Notes under the pieces: generated by a model | What the model was told of the DNA's origin: nothing | What the model saw: the letters and a program-made list of their open reading frames with translations, nothing else | Databases searched by the model: none | Position numbers and translations under genes: made by a program | In this document: positions 20,301 to 32,540 of the stretch, piece by piece | Numbering within the stretch: the first letter of the stretch is position 1 | Layout of the letters: every line of letters starts with the position of its first letter | Assembly (NCBI GenBank): GCA_013398055.1 | Contig: VZRS01014433.1 | Location: 19,836-83,835 of the forward strand | Origin: Ifrita kowaldi | Lineage: Eukaryota > Chordata > Aves > Passeriformes > Cinclosomatidae | Length of the DNA: 64,000 nucleotides | Reading direction: 5' to 3'

Positions 20301-23300
20301 AATATAAAACACATTTGTGGTATGCTAGGGGCTGGTTTGTTCCTCCCTCCTTCCCCCAGTTCTGCTCCTCACCCAAATCTGCTCCAGACCCCACCCCTCT
20401 CAGTCCAGTGGGCACAAACCTTCCACCTGAAACAGGGTCCTGCCTGGTCCGGAGCCACACAGAGCTTCAGCCTCTGGAAAGAGAACCTGGGCTTGCCTCT
20501 CACACAAATACGAGCCTCCGGTTCTTCATTGTTATTATTGCTACTAGGCATGATGGTGGAATCATAATTCTCCATCTCTGTGAGGCTCTGGATTGAAAAA
20601 AAACCTATTGGAGCCTCAGAGAACAGAGCTGCCTATAAATCTGGAACCGAAGGCAAGCATGGCCTGATAAAAACCAACCCAACGCAAAAATCTGGTGGGA
20701 AAACAGCAAACCCATTCTAGCTCCTTTACACCAAACCTCCGATCCATCACGACATATTAATTAAGAAAAACCCCAGGCTGGCCCCAAATACAGCCCAAAA
20801 ATGCCATGGGCAGAAGGGTCAAGAGACAGAAACACAGATGAGAACTCGCTTGGGGCACTTGGTTTTGTGAAGGCTCCCAGGGCCGGGACTCAAGAGTGAC
20901 ATGTCATAGAGGGTGAGGGTTCTTCTCTGCTCTAAACCTGAACTCAGCCTCCCTAGGAAAGGATCAGAATCCTGAGATCTCCTCCTCTCACGCCAGGACA
21001 AGGCTTTGAGGACGGAATCAGAGCCAATTGCAAGCCATGCCTTGTCATGGAAAGGAAATAGGTTTGGTGGCACCGGGGGTTAGAGCAAAGTCCCTTTTCA
21101 CCCAAGGGAGGATGATCCCTGTCCCTGAGGAAGCCTCAAGAAGTCCAGACACCACAGAAGGGTGACAAAGGACACTGGGGCAAACCAGAGCAGCATTTGC
21201 ACTGATTCACCCTCAAAGCTGGGCCATTCCTGCAGCGGGAAGGGATCCTGGTGCAGGTCAGGCGTTACAGGGATGACAAACAACCAGCACCCGGGGTTTC
21301 TGCTGGCCCTAAAGAAGAGCAGCCCTTCCTTACAGCCGCCCTGCACTCACAGAGAAACACAATTCCTGGTTTTCAGGGCCAAATATTCCTTTGTACTGCT
21401 GTGAGCCCGGCCACCGAGCCCTGCTGACAGTCATGTCTTGGCCTGGAAGGCCCCAGCTCAGCAATGCACCCCCTCAGCAAAGCACTTCAGCACCTGCTTC
21501 ACTTTGGGGCTGGATTAAAACAGCCTCCAGAACATGCTTTCAATTTATTAATAGTTTAAAGCAGCAGGAACACATTGCAGGGGGTGGAATTTAAAAACCA
21601 GGCTGCGCCAGCATCGGTATGGGGGGAAAAACAACACAATAATCAAAAAGATAATTATTTAGGTGGGGAAAAAAAAAAAGATGAAAAAGTAAAAAGTATT
21701 AAAAAGTCCCCTGAAATAGATATATTTTAAAAGAAATGCCTCTGCCTGCCCCCTCCCCCAGCAGCATATTTCAAGCACTTTGGATGTTTGTGTCTGTCTT
21801 CCTTTCAAGGAACCCTGAGCACATGAATGGGCAGAGCAGCAGAATGAATGGGACACTTCAAAGAAAATGAAAACCATTACTGGGAAATCTGTTTATAGAG
21901 AGAATGAATGATTATGAGAGAAGATGCCAGGAGAGAGAGAACACAAGTGAGGGTGCTCTCTGCACAGTGCACAACATAACTCAGGGGGGTTCAGACATCC
22001 CCGTAGCAGCACAGCCTTGGATCAGTTTTGGGTTAAAGGCCCCCAGCGTCCCAGCAAGTCCAGAGCCCCCCTCCAACACCACAGGGAATGGCAGCCTTCT
22101 CAAGCCCCCCATGCACCTGCTCCTGAGCCCCCAGTGGGGTGATCCCCCCTCCCTCCCCATGTCAAGATAGGATATTAAAAGAAATTATTTCCACGGCCTG
22201 GTGTAGATGAGAAATGGATAAACAACACGTCACTCACGTCCCAAGTGGGTAAACTCCATTTAGCCTTGACACCACCCCACCGAGACCCTGCCCCGAGAAC
22301 GGCAGATTTTATCTGAACCTCACAGCGCCCTCCCAGATTCTCATCCATCTCCACTACTGCCTCCCGCTCCGCTCGCAGAGCTCTTTCCATTGCACTGCTG
22401 GCACTGGTTGGGCACTGGTTGGGCACTGGTTCCTCTGGACCCAGATGTAGCCCCTTCTGAATCCATCCCACCCAGCTGCTGGCAGGAAAACCACCAGCTG
22501 GGCATCTTTTCTGGGGACATTAGGAATGAAAAGGGCTGGCTCTTGCTTTTCCCATCTTGGCACTACTGGCACAAGCAGTGCAATCTTCCCCACAGATTTG
22601 CACGCCTCCATTCAGCATCCAAAGGCAGAACAAACATTAAGGCCCCATTTAGAGCCAGAGCCTCGCCCTAGAGCGAGGAGGTGGCGGGAGAAAAGAGCCC
22701 TCAACCACCCCTGTTGTTTTTGGCGTGGAGAGGCAGAAAATATTTGTCCTTCTTGGAATGCTAAGAATATTTGTACCATGAGCAGCGTGGTTTTCACAGC
22801 GCTCTCAGGAGATGAACACCAGCATCCCTGGGGCAGGGGCAGAGGCAGGAGAGATGCAGACATTCCATCTCCAGGAGCTCCAGGAGTGATGCTAACACAG
22901 CATGATGGAGCCACCAGTTTTTCCGACTTCTGCAGGAGAGAAATCCTTGCTAGACATACCCAGGATAACAGAAGGCCCCAGGGGAGATTGGTGCCTTCAC
23001 ACCAGAACAACCCCACGTTCCTTAGGGTCAGTTTGGCAAGGCAAGGGCAGAGCTGAGACTCCAAGACCTGCAAGCAGCATCAAGCTCAAAGAAAACCAAT
23101 AACTGGTGTGTTCCCCTGGTAAATGTAGCTGGGAAGCTGCCTGGAGACTTCCCTCAGAGCCTCCCCTGCCTTGGCATCCCTCTGTTCCTGCCCTCTCCGT
23201 GGGATCCCCACTCTGGCAGCGGATCAGAGCCGCTGCCCACGCAGCGCTTTTGCTCGCAGAGGAGGGCACCGTCACCTCTCTGCCTCTCCAATCATCCCCC

Positions 23301-23519
23301 ATCACAGCTTGGGCTCGGATAATCCAAAGTGAAGCCTGAAATGGGCTGAGCTCCAGCAGGGCGTGAAGGCAGCAGCAGCTGTGCCAGGCAGCTTTCAGTG
23401 CCTCGTTCCAGCTGCTCCTCCCAAGGGAAGGACGGAGCACAAGGCACCGAGGGATTGGCTCAGGGGTGCACTCCTCCTTGCAGGGCTCATTTCTCACACA
23501 TAATCCCCCAGCCTCCTGC
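20301..23519. other. Unannotated stretch
   Basis: About 3.2 kb of mixed DNA without a recognised exon, repeat family or RNA. It holds an A-rich low-complexity run near 21640-21720 and an 11-bp tandem repeat at 22401-22432. A CTCF-like word with two mismatches (CGAGGAGGTGGCGG, 22674-22687) was noted but is weak. Frames up to 176 codons (22526-23056, plus) lack domains. Confidence 0.4.
22401..22432 (+). repeat. 11-bp tandem repeat, about 3 copies
   Basis: The unit ggcactggttg is repeated almost three times. Short and probably polymorphic. Confidence 0.85.
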
Positions 23520-24600
23520 CAGGGCTGTCATAGCTTGGGCTGTGTAGATAGGTATCCACAAAGAGATTCTCACCTATTCTTACCCATTTAAATATTTGAT
23601 TTAAGCGGCCTGTTTTACAGATCACAATGAAAATGTCCTTTCTATCTCTGTGCCAGACACGCACGGGCACAAGGCATTAAAAAAAACCCCAAAACCCTGA
23701 AACAGCACCATTGTCCCACTTCCTCTGCTGAGTTTGGGTGCTGACTGCCAAAATCCTCAATTCCTGTCCCAAGAAGCATCTCCAGCTCTTCAGAAGGAAT
23801 GCCTTTGGGTGCACTGACCATCAGCTGGTACCATAACAGCAACAGCACCGCCAGTCTGATGGAAAAAAGGGAGAAGGGAACACAAACACTTCCCTCTTTA
23901 CTCCAGGACAATCTCCCACCGGAATCATCCAGCAGGGGTGACCACACAAGCGTGGGGAAAGCTGCCAGACAAAGCCACACAATCCCAAAGTCCTCAGCCT
24001 TCACTCCCTCGGTTTACCATGATGTCACCAAAGCCCCCGGCCGTGTGTTTATCTAACAGGAATAAATGATTGGGAACCACAAACTGCAAAATTACAAATA
24101 TGTCTGGAGAGGTGACATCCTAACAGATGAGATGAGAGCAGAGCTCTGGTGACTCCTGTCGTCATCACAATTCCTGGATGGATGCAGAACCTCGGATGCA
24201 ATTCCACAGCTTTCGTCGAGAGTGATTGTGTGGCTTTTTTAAAATTTTAAATACAGAATGAAAGGCACCAGGTCTGATTTCTCTCCATCACACTTGCCCT
24301 GGAATTGGTCAGCTCCCAATTTTATTTACTCTCTTCTTGGTGTTTCAGAAGTATCAAGTCTTACCCTAAGATTATACTCTCAAAAGAAAAGAGTAACAGT
24401 TTAATCTAATTAAGTAAACTTTTTCTGCATGAAAACCATGAAAGGATGTGAGCAAATTATTTGGGTTGTACCTAAGCAGTTTCTAAAGAGCATCAAAAAA
24501 TGAGGAAAAGGGAAAGAAATCAGATTTTGCATTAATTCAGTATTTTAGTTTGAACATGATGCAGAGGGATGCTGAGCATCTCCAGGTTTCAGTAATTTGG
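23520..24600. promoter_or_regulatory. AT-rich candidate noncoding elements (CNE-like block i)
   Basis: Two AT-rich repeat-free segments (23520-23660 and about 24040-24560) lie on either side of an ordinary segment. Motif words include gtgtttatct near 24045, taaatgattggg near 24064 and taatctaattaagtaaac near 24402 (paired homeodomain-type). No reading frame of interest crosses them. Regulatory status is inferred. Confidence 0.35.
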
Positions 24601-25559
24601 GGGAGGGCTCAGGATTGCAGGCCACCCTTAAAAAAGTAAGGAATGAAGGAAAAATTTCCAGAAAGCCCAGATCTGTAGCATAGATGCCAAAGCACAACTA
24701 GAGGAAAAAAATCAGTGAAATCCAGGGTTGGAAGTCACTTTAATCCCTGCAAATTTTCCATTTGCATCCAAAGTCGCTGAGGCCCGTGGCTGACGCTGAG
24801 GTCTCGTGTGCTGCTGCCAGAAGGTCTCAGAACAGCACAGAAATCCACATGGCAACGTTCAGCAGGACTTGGGATGCCAAAACTTGTTCACCTTCCTTGG
24901 AAATCCCGATTTGAAGCTGGGGAGGCAGCACTGGGAGGCAGAGCTCGTCCTGCCATGAGCAGCAACACCCCCGAGTGAAAGCAAACGTCACCCCTCTCCC
25001 TCAAGGCTGGAGAGGGAGACTGGCGTGGGAGGCAGAGCTGGGTACAGCCCAGGGGTGGAAGCCTCTGCCCCAAGTCACAGGAGCACAGCTGGGTCCACGT
25101 CCTTGCAGGAAAGTGAATTTACTGACAACAGCTTTCCTTTTCTTACGAGGTCTGGGGTTTGGGGTTTTTTCAGTCCACAGAGCCAGTTCTGCAAGCCACA
25201 TGCTGGCCTGAGTCTTGGGAGGCCAAAGCAGTATTTCCTTCCCTCCATACAGACTTCCTAGAGGAGACAGGAATGTCCTGCAGCACCTCTGGCCAGGTAG
25301 GGAGCTCTGGCACAAGGAAAACAGGGATTAGAGGGACACAGTTTTGAGACCAAGCATGAAAACCTGGGAAACTACAGCTGAAATGGTGCGGGGACTTCCT
25401 AATCCTACAGCCAGACAACACCAAAGTTCACCTCAAACCCTCAAACCTCACAAAGGGGGTTTTTTTTTTTGTTTTCCAGACCCCCAAGCCCATCACTGCT
25501 TTTGATACAAGCCAAAGGTTCAAACCCCTCCAAACCTGAGAGCAAAGCTTTGCTCCAAG
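24601..25559. other. Unannotated stretch
   Basis: Mixed DNA with a T run near 25459-25470. No exon, repeat family or RNA is recognised. Confidence 0.4.
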
Positions 25560-26110
25560 ATGCAAGCTCCGAGGCTGGCCTTTTAATGGTGCATTTACTG
25601 ATGAGGTGAAATATGAATCTGGTTTTGACTTTAAAAAGCCAATTGTATTTTGGGGGCGGAGGGAGGGGGGAAGGGGTGCTCTGACCTGACCCGCTAATCT
25701 CTTTTTCTTCCTTTAAAGTTGTCTTCTAAATCTGAACATTAAAGGTGATTAGATACCTAAGGGACTTCCCATGTCATTAGTTAATACTTTAGAGCTTGTT
25801 TTGGTTCCAGCTCGCAGTAAGGCAGAGCCCTTTTGATAATACATCACCCTGCTCAAATATGCCTGCACAGTCTCCAGATGAAATACCCCACCCGTGTCTG
25901 CCTCGGCACAGCTCGCAGATTGGAGGGGCTGGAGACGAGTTTAATTTAAAGATGAGCCGCCCCTGGGCTGCCAAAGGAAATGGCGTGTCAGCTACGTCAA
26001 AAATAGATACTGTTGTGCAGATATATGGGGGGAGAGATGGACGCTGCCAGTGCTATCAATTACCTGGATTGCCTTTAAATGTCAAAGCAAATCCTTACCC
26101 ATTCCTTCTC
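25560..26110. promoter_or_regulatory. Candidate noncoding element (CNE-like block j)
   Basis: AT-rich, non-repetitive sequence with taat, atta and ttaaag words (ccgctaatctctttttcttc near 25690, gtcattagttaatactttag near 25774, gagtttaatttaaagatgag near 25936) and a half-CRE-like tacgtca near 25991. It contains a strict G-quadruplex motif at 25652-25676. Its flanks are plainly GC-richer. Enhancer status is inferred. Confidence 0.4.
25652..25676 (+). promoter_or_regulatory. G-quadruplex motif
   Basis: Four G-runs (5, 3, 6 and 4 G) are separated by loops of 4, 1 and 2 bases, satisfying the usual G3+N1-7 rule. It is an isolated G-rich island inside an AT-rich block. Folding in cells is unproven. 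Confidence 0.6.
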
Positions 26111-26699
26111 TAAAACCTAAATCACTGAGAGAGACAAGGTCAGCCCGAGCGGGCTGGAATGCCGGGAGAGGAAAGCACGGACACAGCGCCGCGTGTGCCA
26201 GGGGATAATTTGTGTGCACACAAGCACTGGGGCAGCACTGAAAGCAGAGTGGCTCAGGGGGTTCACACCCTGCCACAGCAGGGATGGGCTTTCAGGTGTC
26301 ACCAAAAGCATCAGTCCCCAAAAGAAAGATCCTTTCCAAGTCAGCAGAAGTGGCCTCCTGGGCGAAAGGTACTGAAAATTCTCCTGCTGCTCCTACTTTC
26401 GCATTGTTGAAGGTTTTTTTCCCTGTGGGGTAGAGGTGCCTTTGACAGATTCAAAAGCAGCCCCACAAATCTGAAGTGCTTTTGGGGAAGGCCGGAGCAG
26501 ACTTTCTCTCTCTCTCTCTGTATCCTTTTCCCTCTTGCTGCTGAGCAAACAACACGACACAACACGTGTGCACCTACAGACCCGCATCCTTCAGGGCAGC
26601 CTCCTGGGGAACAGCCTGAATCCATCCCTTGGGAAGGGCCCCAGCCCTTTCGGGAACAGGATATGGGGAAATTGAGGACCGGGGGAAAGGGGGAAATCG
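26111..26699. other. Unannotated stretch with (CT)n run
   Basis: Mixed DNA with a short CT dinucleotide run at 26504-26519. No exon or repeat family is recognised. Confidence 0.4.
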
Positions 26700-27310
26700 T
26701 CAAATCCTACAGGTGGGTAAATAAAAGGAGACACGGTTTATTACAATAGAGAGGCAAAACATAAGGTTTCAGCTCGGTCTCTTAAGAAATGAGGTTTCTG
26801 CCGTCAGTCTGCACGTGGGATACATATATAAAATATAAATAAAACAAACATACTCATCTCCCCCGTCTCCTATAACTTCCAAATTTGTAGGCCAATTCCA
26901 ACCCAGCTCGGTGGAAGGGGCAGAGGTCTTACAGTTCCTACAAGTTTTATGAAAATAGGGCCCTCTCCCGTGCCCTGAGACCTATTAATGCCCCACACTG
27001 AAAGAAATTGTTGAGCTCACGTTGCAGCTTATTAGGGATATTATTGGACACTGGAGAATCCACAGGGGAGGGAGGAATATTAAGAACACCCCGATGGCAG
27101 GAAAAGCTTCAGTTGGAGTTTGCACCTTCTCAGACACCAGAGGATCCAACCACGAGACACCGACTGGTTGAAACCCCCATTTCACTGCATCCCCCGCTAA
27201 GAGCCACTTCTTTTACATAAAGATATTTTGTGTATTCCCAGCCCTGCCTCCTGTACCTGAGCCAGCCAATTTAGCCAAGCTGTAATTTACAGCTCCCTGC
27301 TTCCCTCTCC
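26700..27310. promoter_or_regulatory. Candidate noncoding element (CNE-like block k)
   Basis: AT-rich, repeat-free DNA with tatataaaatataaataaaa near 26825, cctattaatgcc near 26981 and gcttattaggga near 27026. Frames are short and domain-free. A conserved-element identity is inferred from texture. Confidence 0.35.
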
Positions 27311-30300
27311 TTCTTCCTAGGAGGGATTGGCGAGCGATGCCGGGACACAGGGAGCAGGAATGCGCTCACAGGGCGCGTTTATCACCTGCATTTTCACCGG
27401 GGGCACTGCTTTCCGTGCTCTTCTTCCTTCAGCGGGATCACCTCCTCTAGATAACTCCGCACACCAGACTGCATTAAGCACTGATTCCAGCATCCAAGGG
27501 CCCAGTCGCTTCCCAGGCACGGGATGGAGGGTAAAAATGTAAAGAATTCCAGATAAACACATTTGGAAAGCCACTTAAAGCTACTGGACAGATGAAGGCG
27601 AGGAAGGCAGGGGAATATTTTTGCAGTGAGCAGACAAAGAGGGACATGGCTCATCTCTCAGAGCGTGTGAGCCGCTCTCCAGTTCCAGACACTGAATTTT
27701 GGAGACCCTCAGGCACCAAAGAGTAAGAAAAGGAGCCCTAAAAAGAGCAGGGAGGCCACAGGGGAGGTGGAGGACGTGGATCAGCTCTACATTAGGGTTT
27801 GCCTGACAGCTGTCACTGGTTTAGTCCCATTGGTTTGACAGATTTTGGGGAATACTCAGCACAAGTGGGAATAAGGCTCCCAAATCAGGGACTGCACAGG
27901 GGATCAAGTACTTTTAGTACCACACAGCCAAGAATGTCCCACGACAAAGACAATCCACCTGGAAGGTTTCCCTCCCTTCCCAAAGGGAGATAAAATAGCT
28001 GAGAAGAGATAAAACCCAGCCCTGACCCGTTCCCAATCCTACAAACCCATCTCCAGCATCACTGGGCATCTGCTCCGAACATTTCAGCCTGATTGTCTCC
28101 TTCCCTACCCATTCCCACAGCTCCAGGGATGCAGTGCCCTCCTCCAGGGCTCTTCATCCACTTCCATCAGGCTGGGCCCCATTGGGTGGTTTCAGGAGAA
28201 AGCAGGAGATAATTTGGGGTTTCACTGCAGCTCTGCCAGCAGTCAGGATGATGGAGGTGGCTGGAGGGACGAGCCAAGGAGGCAGCAATGTCCTGAAGCA
28301 GAGCCAAGAGAAGGCAGGAGCCGCCCAAGAGTGCTTTGACAAAAACCTCCCCTTTGCCCAGAGTGGAGGACCAAAAGGTCATTCTGGGAAGCAGCAGCTC
28401 ATTTCTGCACCACAGCCTCGGGGTGGGTGTTCCCATGGGAATGAGACCCCGCTGATTTCTGCAAGGCTGGCATCCCATCCTTCCTTTTCTCACCAAATTC
28501 CCCCAACGAGCCTGGAAGCCGCCCCAGCCCATCAGCTTTGCAAAGTGCAGCAAAAGTTGGGCAAAGGCACCTGCCCTGAGCGCCATGGGCTCCGTTCCAG
28601 CCTCCAGAAACCATTTTTGGGGTCAGTGGGAAGTTCGTCTCAGCCCTCAGGAGAGGGGAGCTTACCCATCCAATTAACAGCTCAAACACTGCTGCTTCTC
28701 ATACGTGCAGCTCCCAGTGGTGGGGGGGTCTCTATGAATAATTGATGGCCAGCTGGGGCCGTGGTTGTCACAGAAATATTGTGCTGGGAAGAAATGTCCA
28801 ATCCATGAGGAACAGCAAATTCCCCCTTCCCTCCTCCCACAGGAGCATTCTGAGCCCCTATCTCGTTCCTGCAGCTCCTTCCAGCCCTGGTCACAGACTC
28901 CCAGGATGGTCTACAAGCATTGCACGGGCTCAGTCCTGCAGAGGAGAAGTTGCAATTTCCCCAGGAATGCCTGGAATTTCCCCCTTTACGCAGCACACGT
29001 TTGCAGGTTCCCGCTTTGATGAGGGAAAATCTTCATTCTCCAGGGGAGTATTCCCACACCCGTGCTGCCTCTTTGAACAACCCAAGCCACCACCCTAAAC
29101 CCATGGCAGATGAATTGCCCTTCCTCCTTCTCAGGGCCTCTAAAACCCTGAGATATATATTTTTTTTTTTTTTTAAAGTGTGCATGTTTTGATTTAAACC
29201 TCACAGCTCAGAGCAGGCTCTGGCTTTTCTTCAGTTGCTTATTTGCCACTTTGCAGGAAGTGCCAACTGGAGAAAAAAAACCCCTATTTTTTATTGTTAT
29301 TATTAAATTATCAAAGCTTCATCTTATTTTGCAAGCAAAGCTCCCATTTCTTGGTTTATTACCAGAGGTGGGTGTTGCTTTAATGTTACATTATTTGATA
29401 AATGACAATGTAAGGAGGGAGACATTTCAGGCTTGGAACTGAAGGTCCATGCTTTGGAAAAAAAATATCTCTCCAGAGGTTACTTGTACTTTCAGTTTTG
29501 GACAAACTGAACAGCTTGAGGGAACTTCTCCAGCCTGAGTGCTGGGTTTTTGCTGGGATAAACTCAGTGCATTTAAAGATGAATAAAGGGATGGCCAGAA
29601 GTAATTTCTCACCCCTGGCACCCACCTAGGAAGAGCATGTCCTGCAGGGATTGCCTTTCCTGGAGCACCTACTGCTCCCCTGCTGCTTGCTGATCTCCAG
29701 GAGTTTCTCCCGGAAAATTTTGAGGATCACACTGGTCACCAAGGGAAATCTCTGTGCCAGGCTGCAGCCGGGGACAAACCCTCAGTTTGGGTGGAAAAAC
29801 TTGGAAGGGGAGAACTTTTGAGCTCAGGGCTTGGAGCAGCCACTTCCAAAGCTCAGCCTGCCAGCACACTGCCCACCCCGGCCTCGAGCTCTCACGGAGA
29901 ACCACTGACTCTGAAAAACCACGCAGATCCTTTCTCCCCTTTAAAAGGTTCCTCCCGGGCCGTATCTGAGCCCCTGAGTGCGTCGAGGCCCCTCTGCACA
30001 GCGGGATTCGGAGTCCGAGCAGTGCCATCAGCAGGGGAAGGAGCAGAACTGCCGGCACCGGGCAGGGATTTAGGCTCTGCACCCCCACGGCTCCGGGCTT
30101 TGCTGTTTAGCACCGTCTCAGCTCCTATTTCGCCTGAAGGACCTCACAGTTTGGTGCAGCTCTCAATACACTTCATGCTTGAAGGTCAGAAACCTCGTCT
30201 CTCTCTACCTGCAAATTCTCATCAACCTCCCTGCTCCACCCCCAGCTCAGGGGCTCTCATTCCAAGACACAAATCTTCTGCCAGATATAATATTTCTTGA

Positions 30301-31239
30301 GACTTCCCATCTGCCGATCTCAGAGCACGGATCAGTGTTCAAAAACTGCATCGAGGTTTGCCTTGGCCTCAGCACGAAATGTCAGGCGGAGGATGAAGTG
30401 AGAGACTTCCTAGGAACACACTCCAGCCCAGCCAAGCCATCATCCCAGCTCAGCACACCCGCAACATCAGAAAGCCAGAGTCAGGAAGAGATCAGAAAAC
30501 AGGATTCTCTCTCCAAAAGAGATGCCAGGGTGTTGATTTCATTTCCTCCTGATTTCGGGTTGAAAGGAAAAAATAAAAGTCGAGATCTTGAGATATTTTA
30601 CAGAATGGAAATTCTGAGATATTCCAAGATAGAGTTATTTACTTTAATGTGCAGCCCAAAAATCGGAACCAAACTGAGTCAGGTAAAGTATAAGGTCAAA
30701 GCAAAAGGGTGAAATAAGCATTTTAACTTTGAAGTATTTCTGAATTTCCTCTGACCCTCAGCTGAAGGAGGAGATGTTCCTGCAGTACCTTCCCTCCACA
30801 GGCAAGACAGTAACTAATTCTTAGGGAAACCTCTCACTGTCACCCTTTGGGACCAGGAAACCAAGTATCCCCTGCTCCAAAGAAATTCAGGGAAACCAGA
30901 CAGAAATTGTAACCTCTCAACCAGGACAAAATACACAAAATACAAATTAGAAATTAACTCCCGTGTGTATGCCTTTCGGCTTAGCTCAGGGCGTGTGTCC
31001 GGAATTCGGGATACCGAAACCAGATCGTTACCCAGAAGACCTGGGACTCTTAGCAGGACTGAAGGAAGATGAGCAAAATTCAACAGACCCCTGAAAGCTG
31101 CGGGAGGAAAAAGTCTCCTGGTAGGAAAGAAAATCAGCATAAAGCAGTGATGCTGGGGCTGCGCCATTCTGGCCTTGTTTCACGCTCCAGTGCGCTGATT
31201 TATGATTAAAATGGAGGGGGAGAGCAGAAGAAGCTCCTT
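27311..31239. other. Unannotated stretch
   Basis: About 3.9 kb of mixed DNA. It includes T-rich and A-rich runs near 29159-29174 and 29273-29290. A 177-codon plus-strand frame (30179-30712) has balanced composition but no recognised domain and no promoter or splice context. A 203-codon frame (28134-28745) likewise shows no domain. I see no repeat family. Confidence 0.4.
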
Positions 31240-31440
31240 TTCCTGGTAACTCCAGTCCCGGGATGGTTCGGGAGCAGCCGCGGCATCGCCCCGAAATCCG
31301 CATCCTTCCAGTGCCCTCTCGTGGCCGCGGCTCCCGCTGCAGCCCCGGGGACGCGCGTTCCGAGGGGGACCCCGGGGATGCGGGCCGGAGCCGGACCTTG
31401 CTGCGGGACGGCCGGACAGCGGCCTGGGTTCTGCCCCATG
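31240..31440. promoter_or_regulatory. Compact CpG island 5
   Basis: About 200 bp with very dense CpG (cgcggcatcgccccgaaatc, ggacgcgcgttccgag, ggacggccggac) in otherwise ordinary DNA. It contains a strong CTCF-like motif. Frames through it on both strands are Ala/Arg/Pro-rich and domain-free. It may be an isolated insulator-type island or a lncRNA promoter. Confidence 0.5.
31311..31324 (-). promoter_or_regulatory. CTCF-like motif
   Basis: The minus strand reads CCACGAGAGGGCAC, matching the CTCF core pattern CCASYAGRKGGCRS at 13 of 14 positions (mismatch at Y). It lies within CpG island 5. Occupancy is unknown. Confidence 0.45.
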
Positions 31441-32159
31441 CCTTCACCTGCACAGCTTCTCCTCTCTGAGCAGACTCATCTCTTTTCAGACCAGCTTGGG
31501 GCCTCACCTCCTGCAGCAGCGACTTTTGGCACCTCGTTAAATCTCGCATTAAAGTCTCTTTTCCACCTGCTTTCTGACAGAGCCAGCAAGGACCCAAACC
31601 TTATTAATCCCTTCCTGAGCAGCAATAATTTCATTTTGTACCGCACACCAGGCACAAATCAGGATCCTCACAGCAGGAAAAGTGAGCCAACCCCTTCCAA
31701 ACCATCATCCCAGCCCATACCTTTTCCAAACCATCATCCCAGCCCGTGCCCCTTCAGCCTCAAGCAGTGCCACAACAGGGACCGTGTCTGTAGGAGCATC
31801 AGATCTCCACGAGGGAGAGGAGCTGGGATGATGCTGGAGGTGGGAATGTGCCTTCACAGCATTCCCACCTTTCCCTCTGCACACCGTGGGCTCTGCAAGG
31901 AGGTCGGTGGCTGAGGACCACGAGCACAGGAGGTTCTGCGAGCACAGGCAGGTGTTGCCTTGGCTGAAGGGAGAGGCTGGAAGGGATCCAGGGGTGAAAG
32001 TCTCCCCCAGGCCCGCCAGCTCGGTGAGAAGTACAACCTGTACATTCAGGGAGATGAAATAATAATTTAAAAAGGGTTTTCTCTGGGCAGAAAGATGGCA
32101 GGAAGGACTCTCAGGATCTTCTTCTCTGCACGAGGACCTTTTCTAAGACCCAGAGATTC
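31441..32159. other. Unannotated stretch
   Basis: Mixed DNA with no recognised exon or repeat family apart from the short duplication at 31695-31745. Confidence 0.4.
31695..31745 (+). repeat. Short direct tandem duplication (22-bp core, 29-bp period)
   Basis: The core ttccaaaccatcatcccagc plus cc occurs at 31695-31716 and again at 31724-31745 without mismatch. Confidence 0.85.
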
Positions 32160-32540
32160 CTTCACCATTGTACCACGTTCAAGTAATGATCTGGGTGTGG
32201 GTTGCTCGGTTTGAAACACCTTCAGTGCTGACCTACAGCAAAACTTAATCTTTTTCCCAGGGATTGTAGCAGCATTCAAAGCCTTTCACATGCATGATTT
32301 TGCCTGTTCTTTCAGCCTGCTTTGATGACTTGCTCTATTTCCACAGCAGGCAGGCCTGAAAAGATATCCTGCCTCTGAATTTCTATTTAATTCCAGTAAT
32401 ATCAGCATTGTGTGATCCCCAGTGAACTCTAAATGGTCCCTTTGTTCCTCCAGATTCATGGCAGAGTAACTCCAGACTAAATGTTAAGAGAACAGATTAA
32501 ATCCAAACTTAATCCAATTCTGCTGGAAGTGTTGGAATCA
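32160..32540. promoter_or_regulatory. Weak candidate noncoding element (CNE-like block l)
   Basis: Moderately AT-rich, repeat-free sequence with catgcatgattttgcctg near 32289 and tctatttaattccagtaata near 32382. The texture is weaker than in the other blocks. Confidence 0.2.

Noticed and set aside
25516..25530. tRNA B-box-like word ggttcaaaccc
   Set aside because: No A-box at the right distance upstream and no cloverleaf pairing. Similar words at 54090 (gggttcaaccc) and 62310 (agttcgaaact) fail in the same way.
30179..30712. 177-codon plus-strand frame
   Set aside because: Balanced composition but no domain and no supporting signals. Chance is the simpler reading.
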